Assembly: GCA_019925795.1 (NCBI GenBank)
Contig: CM034314.1
Coordinates: forward strand, 30,063,774-30,127,773
From: Dendrobium chrysotoxum
Taxonomy: Eukaryota; Streptophyta; Magnoliopsida; Asparagales; Orchidaceae
Reading direction: 5' to 3'
Length of the DNA stretch: 64,000 nucleotides
Translations under genes and position numbers: made by a program
Part shown: positions 56,801-64,000 of the stretch, one piece after another
Position numbering within the stretch: the first letter of the stretch is position 1
How the letters are laid out: every line of letters begins with the position of its first letter
Notes under the pieces: model-generated
What the model was told of the DNA's origin: nothing
The model's database searches: none
The model's input: only the letters and a program-made list of their open reading frames with translations

Positions 56801-59800
56801 CCCAAATTTTCTAGGTCTTATTTAGTTAGGTCTATATGACGGCGCTTGTTGTGGTGTGATTTTCTATATGCATATGTCCAAGGGTTAGATGAATGAGTTT
56901 TTATGCCCACTCAAACATTACTGTTACTTAAGGTGAAAAGGTAAGGATAATGTCTACAAATTTAGAAAATCCTAGAAAAATAAATATGCACCCAATAGGG
57001 ATGAGACTCAAAATCACTAAACCTGGTGACACCATAAACCTAAGGTTCTAATTTCACTAGATTTGGGTTTCATTGGTTAATCAAATAAAAAATCATCCCC
57101 CTCAAGGGGCCTGAAACTTCCAAAATATATAATAAATCCAAATTAAATCCAAAAATTATAAATAATATCTTAAAATTTTCATAATTTAACCCTCTATCTA
57201 GGAAAATTAAAAACCTTTCACCTGACTCCAAATTTTTCTTTAATTTAATAATTAGGGAAAATTAAAATTTAATTAGAATAAATAATAAAAAATTATTAAA
57301 AATACCAAATAAATTTTGAACTTAAAAACACTCCTAGAGGTCATCTCTAATCTTTGGGAGTGATTTCAAGAGTTTGGAATAAGTTTGGTGCAAAAATGTC
57401 AAACCTCCCTAATTAATCAATTAAATAATTCAATTAAAAGAGAGAGCTACACGAATTCATAATAGATTCTAGAAAACACGAAATTGAGCAAACTTACAGG
57501 CATTGGACTCCTTTAAGGGTCTAATATTTATTAAAGATATCTAAGTTCTTGAACTTAACCAAAATTAAGAAGTCAAAATTGGACCCTTTATTTAATGAAT
57601 TAAAATAATTCATGAAATCTAAAATTTGAACATATGACTAAAATTCCATAAAAACATCAACAAAATCAATATAATCAAATAACCAACGCTAAAATAAACA
57701 AAAAATACTCCATTAATGATGTTTTTAGGATATACTATCTCAAGCTATGGGGCTACATGTCCAAAGGAGACCTTAGTTCTCGTGCATGTTATTACAACGC
57801 CATGAACGAATTCAATGGAGTGTAAAACTATAAAATTAATTAATCATTAATTAGATAAATATCATTAAATCCTTAATATAACCACATCATCCAAGTTTTT
57901 AGGATGGATTATCTTGAGCTGCGAGGCTATGTGTCCTTAAGAGACCATGGTTCTCGTGCCTATTGTGATAATGCCATGAACCGATTAATGAATAATAAAA
58001 ATATTATTAATTTAATGAGTTAAATCAACAACTAATTCATTAAAAAATCATTAAACTTTAATTTAAACTAACTAAATCAATTAAATAATATTGGTTACTG
58101 CTGGGTAACCCGGGCCTTTGAGGCTATTTAATTTGTCCCAAAGAGGGTGAAATAAATCTCACAGCCCAGTTGTAAATAAAGGTAGTACTCAATTAATAAT
58201 TAAAATTTACCTTAAAATAAGCAAAACTACTAATACTTAAACTTGAACTAAAATTCCTTTAGCTTACAACAAACTAAAGAAACCACTAGAAAACTCCAAC
58301 AATAACCAAGTCTAGGACATATCCATGCCATACAACCTGATACACATACTTTAGATGATTTATAAGGAAAACCAATTCTAGTTTTAGACTATGCTGATGT
58401 TCCTTCTTTTTGTGTTAATTGTGTAATGAGGTTTCATGTGGATCTCCCTGCATGTTGGTTAATATGGTTTGGTGTGATCTATGTTGTTGATTACAATATA
58501 ATGTTTTTTCCTTTACTATGCGACATGTGATATGGTGTGATCGGTGCTACATTTTTCTTTGGTTAGGATAATTTGGATGCTAACAAAGTTTTCAACAAGT
58601 AGTCATGCTCATGTAGGGATAAAATAAAAGGGGCTAATTAAATTATAACTAATGAAATTTTATGCAGGTGCTTCCAATACCTAGTCCCCTTAAAATTAAA
58701 AAAGTATGGCCAAGTGTGTTTTATGCTGAAATGAAAGAAATTTGATTATATAAATGCTTAGGATATCAATAATTTTACAGATAAACTGCTTAGGATTACC
58801 AGGTTATATTAGAGTCTTTTTTCATTTTCTATATGTAATTTAAAATTCAAAGTGTTGTGAAAGTTTAATTGAAATGGGATATTTAAATATCTAATCTTAA
58901 TTCCAAAGAGGAAGGAAACATCGCTTAGGGTAGAGTTTCTTTCAATTGGAAATTCAAATTTGAATGACTTGAAAATCCAAAGAGAAACGAAACAACCCTT
59001 CAGGAAGGAGTTCTTTTCATTTTTATACTTGGACCCAACAAATCCAAGGAGCCCAAAGGAAGGCGATGATGAAATGAAGAATGAGAAGAAAAATATCATA
59101 TTTTAGAAACTTGTGTCCTTATTAGGATTAGAATTTGAGTTATTATCTATGGTGCCCAACCACTATTAATTTCTAAAGACCCTGGGTTATAATTTAGTTG
59201 TATTTGCATATGGACTTTCTTACAGTAATTTTATATATTTTGGTGATGTGATTTGATTGCTGTGTTCATTTTTCATGCCTTAAGATTTTTCAAAAAAATT
59301 TATAGGTTTCTTTCACTGCATGCTACTTTTGTAGTAGCCTGGAGGTAATCAGGCTATCTAAGGACAAACCTTTTCTACTCATAACCAAATAAAAGAATAT
59401 TAGGCCAACATAGAAAGATAAATGACTCTAAGAAGTGAGCTCGAGCACGCCGAGGGTCTCATGCATACATATTGTGACGTTTATTCCTTGTCAAGAAGCT
59501 CCCTGCCTGTGGGTCGTGGAAGACCACCTGACATATTAGGGTGCATCTTTGTTTATGTGATGTTGTGAAATCTCTAGGAAAAAACCTATTTCATAAGTAA
59601 AAATTTTAAATTACTTCATATCATTTATGCATATAAGGTCAATCAACATGCATTGTATTAGAAACTAATTAAAGAATTTAAATTTTAATCATATTTGAGT
59701 AGAATCACCACTTATAAGTAATGGGGCCACTTAGGACTTTCTCTAGATGTCGACCCCAATTCCTCAAAATTTAAATAGCAACTTTACCCATCTTTAATAA

Positions 59801-60640
59801 AGAGAAAATAGATAGATTTAAAGTGCCTAGGTGGTTAACTGGCTCTCTAATCTAGGATGAGATAAACTCAGATTTGTATGGCATTATATAGGTTCAGGCC
59901 ACTATGGTTTGGTGCCTAAATTAGAATTAGGATCTAGGGAAGACCCAAAATTATATGTCCCCAACATCAGGAATCTAATCTTAATATTCTAATAAAATGA
60001 TAACTCAAATCAAAATCTTTTCTGATTTAAAATTTAAAGCCCAACACGTAGGATAGAATGGGGCATTTCTAAAATATTTTAGAATCTGAAAGTTCCTCTA
60101 ACTTCTCCTCTATTGTCCTCCAAAAATAAGTGTTCAAATTTGATATAATCCTAGTTGGAGATTCTAACTTCATTCCTTTGATATCTCTCTTAAAAAATTC
60201 TAAATAGAATTTCTACTATTATTTTAATTGAGAGAATTCATAGGAAACTTAAAACTTCCTACGATGTAATTAACTATTAAGGATTTCCTCTATAGGACAT
60301 TTAAGAGCCCAAAAAAATTAAAGAAACACTCTCTTTGGGAAAATTTAAAAAAATTAGAGACAATCATTATCATCAAATTCAAATAATTAATAAGGAATGA
60401 TATTTTTCTTCCAATGGGAGGGTATATCATTTGTTATTATATCCTTGAATATGAAATTAATAATAACACATCTAAATTATTATAGCTAAATATTTTATCA
60501 AAGATCATTTTGAACCTTCGGGGTCATATATAGTTCCTTCTTGAATTTGGCTATGATAATCATGATAAAATTTATAATTTTAAATATGAACCCATTTGGA
60601 AATATTATTTTCATCTATTAGTATGGTATATCATTTCTAA
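53851..60640. mobile_element. Long gene-free block between two LINE parts (possible LARD-type retroelement)
   Basis: About 6.8 kb without any recognisable protein. The left part (53880-55700) is rich in TTGACC/GGTCAA and resembles 49691 onward. The middle has a 174-bp repeat (57721 and 57895). The right part (58800-60640) includes phrases such as ACTTATAAGTAATGGGGCCAC (about 59710), close to the CGCCACTT-type phrase of plant gypsy LTRs. Its position between LINE ORF1 and LINE ORF2 suggests an insertion. No PBS, PPT or certain LTR pair was found, so the element type is inference. Confidence 0.4.
57721..57985 (+). repeat. Direct repeat, period 174 bp
   Basis: GTTTTTAGGATATACTATCT at 57721 and GTTTTTAGGATGGATTATCT at 57895 each continue for about 90 bp with the same landmarks (GGCTA, GTCC, GAGACC, TTCTCGTGC, GCCATGAAC). 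The spacer between the similar parts is A/T-rich and less alike. A weaker third similarity may exist near 58096-58180. Confidence 0.75.
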
Positions 60641-61085
60641 TGGTATGTATGATTTTAGAATTAAAATTCAAAAGTCAACATTCAAATTTTCCCAAAGAAG
60701 TTATATTCACAAATTACTTTGCACTTTTCAACAAAAGCTCACAAACATACCGTAGTTCTAATAGTGGTGATTGTTCTAATCTTATTCCTAATGACCCTAC
60801 TTTTAATGTGTATGATAACGTAGAAGAAGGGGAATTTGTTCAGGCATCTGATTCTGATATCAGCTCTAAACATTCTTTGGATTCTTCATTTGATAATGCG
60901 AATTCTACAACTTTTGATAAACTTATCTCTGTAGGAAAAAATGTGAATGATGATAATATGGAGGATAATAATCATGGTTTTACCAAAGTCCAAAGTAAGA
61001 AGTCCAAGAAAAGTAAAAATTTTATTCTGCAATCTCCTAGGAGCACTAGAACTCAAACTGCAGTTAATCTTTCTTTTAATTTTTA
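60640..61085 (+). pseudogene. LINE ORF1 C-terminal part
   Basis: An open frame of about 148 codons (non-ATG start) is Ser/Asn/Asp-rich, with the end GFTKVQSKKSKKSKNFILQS typical of the basic ORF1 tail before ORF2. It terminates at 61085; ORF2 similarity begins immediately. It probably continues the ORF1 broken off at about 53850. Confidence 0.65.
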
Positions 61086-64000
61086 AGTCCCTTATATGGA
61101 TTGTTAGGGGTATCGGTTGCCCCTCTTCTAGGATTTGAGTTAAAAATATTTATAGAATTTGTAATATATGTGTTTTAGTTTTTCTTGAACCATTAATTCT
61201 TGCAGTTAGGTTTCCGTCCACTACTTTCTTTTTTGAGTTTTAATCATGTAGTTGCCAATTATTCTAATAATATTTAGATTTTTGGGAAAGATCGCGTGGT
61301 TATTGATGTCATTGGTGACTTTAACCAAGTGATTCATTATCCTATCAAGCTTTATAAATTTAAAATTTTTTCTTCCTTCATTTATGCATTTTCTTCTAGA
61401 TTTTCTAGAAGGTCTCTTTGTGATCAGCTCTCTCATTTTCACACATTAGCTTCTTTACTTGGCTTGTTGGTTGGAATTTTAACACTATAGCTGCACCCTC
61501 TAAAAGACTTGGTAGCTCCCAACATGTTTATCAGTCTATAGAGATCGTCTCCTTAGAAATCATAATAATGTGCGGCAATGTTTGGATTGTGTGCTTCTTA
61601 ATAATCATTGGATCAATTGTTACACTAGTACTCATGTTGAGAATCTTACTAGAACTCTTTTCGATCACTCCTCCCTCCTTATTGCTATCAAGTTTGTTCA
61701 TATAGCCTGTTCATCTAATTTCAAATTTCAAAATATGTGGCTCTTAGATAACACTTTCTTAATTATGGTTCATAATAATTGGTGAGCTCCTTTGCAACCT
61801 GATAATTCTATACAAGGTATTTATAGACTTTGGTTGAAACTTAAAAATGTTGAAGTTCAAAATCAATTGGTGGAACAAGAATATTTAAAAAAATGTTTAC
61901 ACAAATATAAGGGCTGCTAATGATATGGTGAATTTGAGGGAAATTAATTGTTAAAATGACCCTACTGATGAGAACTTTAAGCTCCTGAATGATGCTAAAA
62001 CTTATCTATTTCAATTTCAAGTTCAAGAGAAGGTTTTTTGGAAATAAAAAGTAGCTTTAAGAATCATATTGAGGGTGAAAATAACACTATGAACTTTCAT
62101 ACCTTAATGAATAAGAAAAGAGCTATGAATTGCATTCATAAGATCTCTTTTCCCGAGTGTACTACTTTAGAGGATGCTAAGAATATTGCCAATTAATATT
62201 GCCAATTATGCTATGTAACATTTCAAAAATTTGCTTATTATGAATTTCAACCCTAGCCTTATTGAGCTTTTTGTACCTTATCCCAACTATTATTAGGGAA
62301 GAGGATAGTATGACCCATCATCAGCCCCCCACTTGTAAGGAGATTTTTGACATCATTAATTCTATGAATCTTTATTCTATGGTTGCCCCTGATGGTTTCA
62401 TGACAAATTTTTTTTTTCAAATGTCCTGGAATATTATTAGTGATTATTTACATGAGGTGGTTTTGGACTTCTTTGTTGGTAACACAATCCCAAAAATTTT
62501 CTTTTCCACTTACATTGTTCTTATTCCCAAGAAGAATGTCACAAATTTTTGGGATGACTTCCAACCCATTAGTCTCTATTCCTTTTTTACCAAGCTTATT
62601 TCTAAACTTTTAATGGGTCGCTTAGCTCCTTTCCTTCCTAACCTTATCTCTCCTTATCAAACTAATTCTTTCAAGGGGTGAACCATCTCTGATAATATTT
62701 TCTAGATCAAGAGTTGCTTCACGATCTTGATACCAAGGTGAGAGGGGAGAACATTATCCTTAAATTGGATGTTACTAAAGATTATGATAACATTAATTGG
62801 AGTTTTATCTATAACATTTTACTATTTTTTGGTTTTAATTTAGCCTATATCAAACTCATTAGAAATTAAGTTAAAGGTTGCTATTTCTCTGTAATTATTA
62901 ATGGCAAAAGCAATGGCTTGTTCAAGTCCTCTCAAGGATTAATACAAGGTGATCCAATTTCTCCTTCTGTATTTATTATAGTTGTTGAATATCTTTCTAG
63001 AGACATTGTTAATCTTTATGATAATCACCCAAATTTAACCTATAGGACTTTGTGTTGTCTTCTTTTTTCTCATTTAATCTTTGCTGATGATATTATTATA
63101 TTTTACTAATGGCTCATTGAATACGATTAATATTCTCATAAGATTTTTACATAATTTGGAAAATACTAGTTCTCTTTTTCTTAATAACAACAAGAGTTAT
63201 TTTACTGCTTTCAAAAATGTGCCTCTGGATCAAACTAATAATATTAAAGGTATTACTAGTTTTATGCAAAGTTCCTTGCTTATTAGATACTTGGGGGTTC
63301 CTCTTTACGAATGCAAGAAGAAGTATTTTCTTTTTGATGATATCATTTCTTCTGTTCAAAATTGCTTGGCTTCTTAGGAGTTTAATTTGTTAACTTTTTG
63401 GAGGGAGACTAACTCTTATCAGGAGTGTCTTATGTTGTTTACCTATCTACATTCTCCAAATAATTCAACCTACTCTAGCAGTTTATAACCAGTTGGAGAG
63501 AATTTTTAATTAGTTTTTTTTTTTGGAGGATTACCCCCAAAAATTCCAAATTACTCTGGTCTTCTTATAGTAATTTCTAAGGGGTGATTTAGGAAGGTCG
63601 TTTGGGTTATAAAATGTGACTAATTAGTCTCATGCTTATTTTTATTAAAATGTTGTTTTGTTTTCATACCAAACAAAGCCTATGGGATAATTTTATGACT
63701 TCTAGGTATTGTATTGGAAAACATTCTACTATATGTTTTTTTAGAAAAGGTGATTATAAAGTTTGCAAGAGATTATGTAACATCAAATGGGAAGTGAAGA
63801 ACCAAATATGATGTGGTTTGGGTAGAGGTAAAATTTTTTTCTAGAAAGATTATTGGTTAGCTTTTTCTTTGATAGATTCTTTGCTCAACACTAATTCTAC
63901 TTCTACTGTTAAATTGAGTTATTTTATTTCTGATAAAAATTGGGATTATAATAAATTGGCTATGGTTATCCTTGAGTCTGTGGTTAATCAAATTTTGAAT
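61086..64000 (+). pseudogene. LINE ORF2 (endonuclease and RT), broken, runs off the window
   Basis: It starts with SLIWIVRGIGCPSSRI, the first block of the AP endonuclease in plant L1 ORF2. VFLEPLI and GDFNQVI-like blocks follow near 61180-61330. RT is readable from about 62340: VAPDGFMTNFF, STYIVLIPKKN, FQPISLYSFFTKLISKLLMGR and SPYQTNSFKG. Further blocks are GLIQGDPISPSVFI (62938-62980) and FADDIIIFY (63075-63107), the catalytic motif, then RYLGVPLYECKK. Stops and frame changes are spread through it. The zf-RVT part would lie beyond 64000. Confidence 0.85.

Noticed and set aside
58809..59099. Minus-strand frame of 96 codons
   Set aside because: Phe/Ser-rich composition, no domain, located in the LTR-like gene-free block.
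59328..59338. TTTTGTAGTAG as the second end of the CACTA element at 46655
   Set aside because: The terminal TG is missing, subterminal sequence does not match and the distance is 12.7 kb across unrelated elements.

Overview
The window is AT-rich nuclear DNA of a flowering plant. It shows no bacterial or organellar gene organisation. Almost all recognisable coding sequence is decayed transposable-element sequence: Ty1/copia of SIRE/Maximus type and of a second lineage, Ty3/gypsy of Athila/Tat type, plant L1 LINEs with DUF4283 and zf-RVT domains, a Mutator/plant-mobile-domain relic, hAT-type and CACTA-type DNA elements, and one tRNA-like SINE head. One convincing host gene is present, a RHON1/BP-73-like Rho-N domain gene on the minus strand (16458-17375), together with a decayed paralogue about 16 kb away. 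The species cannot be named from the sequence.

Layout. 1-12198: one SIRE-type copia element, plus strand, lacking only about 163 bp of its 5' LTR to the window edge. It has a PBS, a broken gag carrying a 714-bp hAT insertion with 8-bp target duplication, a broken pol (protease, integrase, RT, RNase H), a long spacer, a third ORF of the env-like type, a PPT and a 3' LTR. 12199-15530: a LINE ORF2 relic (+). 15694-15870: a SINE-like head. 16458-17375: the Rho-N gene (-). 17836-20880: a 5'-truncated copia element (-). 20880-22980: AT-rich DNA. 22980-28570: Mutator-like, plant-mobile-domain and unrecognised relics. 29699-30064: a hAT-like MITE. 30600-33240: a LINE 3' half with RNase H (-), split by a probable solo LTR. 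33715-34290: the Rho-N pseudogene, its 5' part duplicated in tandem. 36069-39570: two SIRE-like fragments joined head to head. 40250-46655: a LINE ORF1 scrap and an Athila-like gypsy element with an insertion. 46655: a CACTA terminus. 47290-49690: a copia pol relic (-). 49690-52440 and 53850-60640: gene-free blocks rich in TTGACC/GGTCAA. 52680-53850 and 60640-64000: two parts of what may be one LINE (+).

The most unusual signal is a cis-element of the SIRE family. It is a 17-bp near-palindrome (consensus NATCRTCCNGGAYGATN) that occurs mostly in pairs whose centres lie exactly 21 bp apart. Six or seven pairs lie in U3 of each LTR of the first element, further pairs lie directly upstream of its third ORF, and a diverged LTR at 36.4-36.9 kb carries the same design. 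Two helical turns of spacing, and the same module in front of both transcription-relevant regions, suggest paired binding sites for a sequence-specific protein, or a related structural role. I do not know a described counterpart.

Coordinates of decayed elements are approximate except where a TSD, PBS, PPT or splice site is named.
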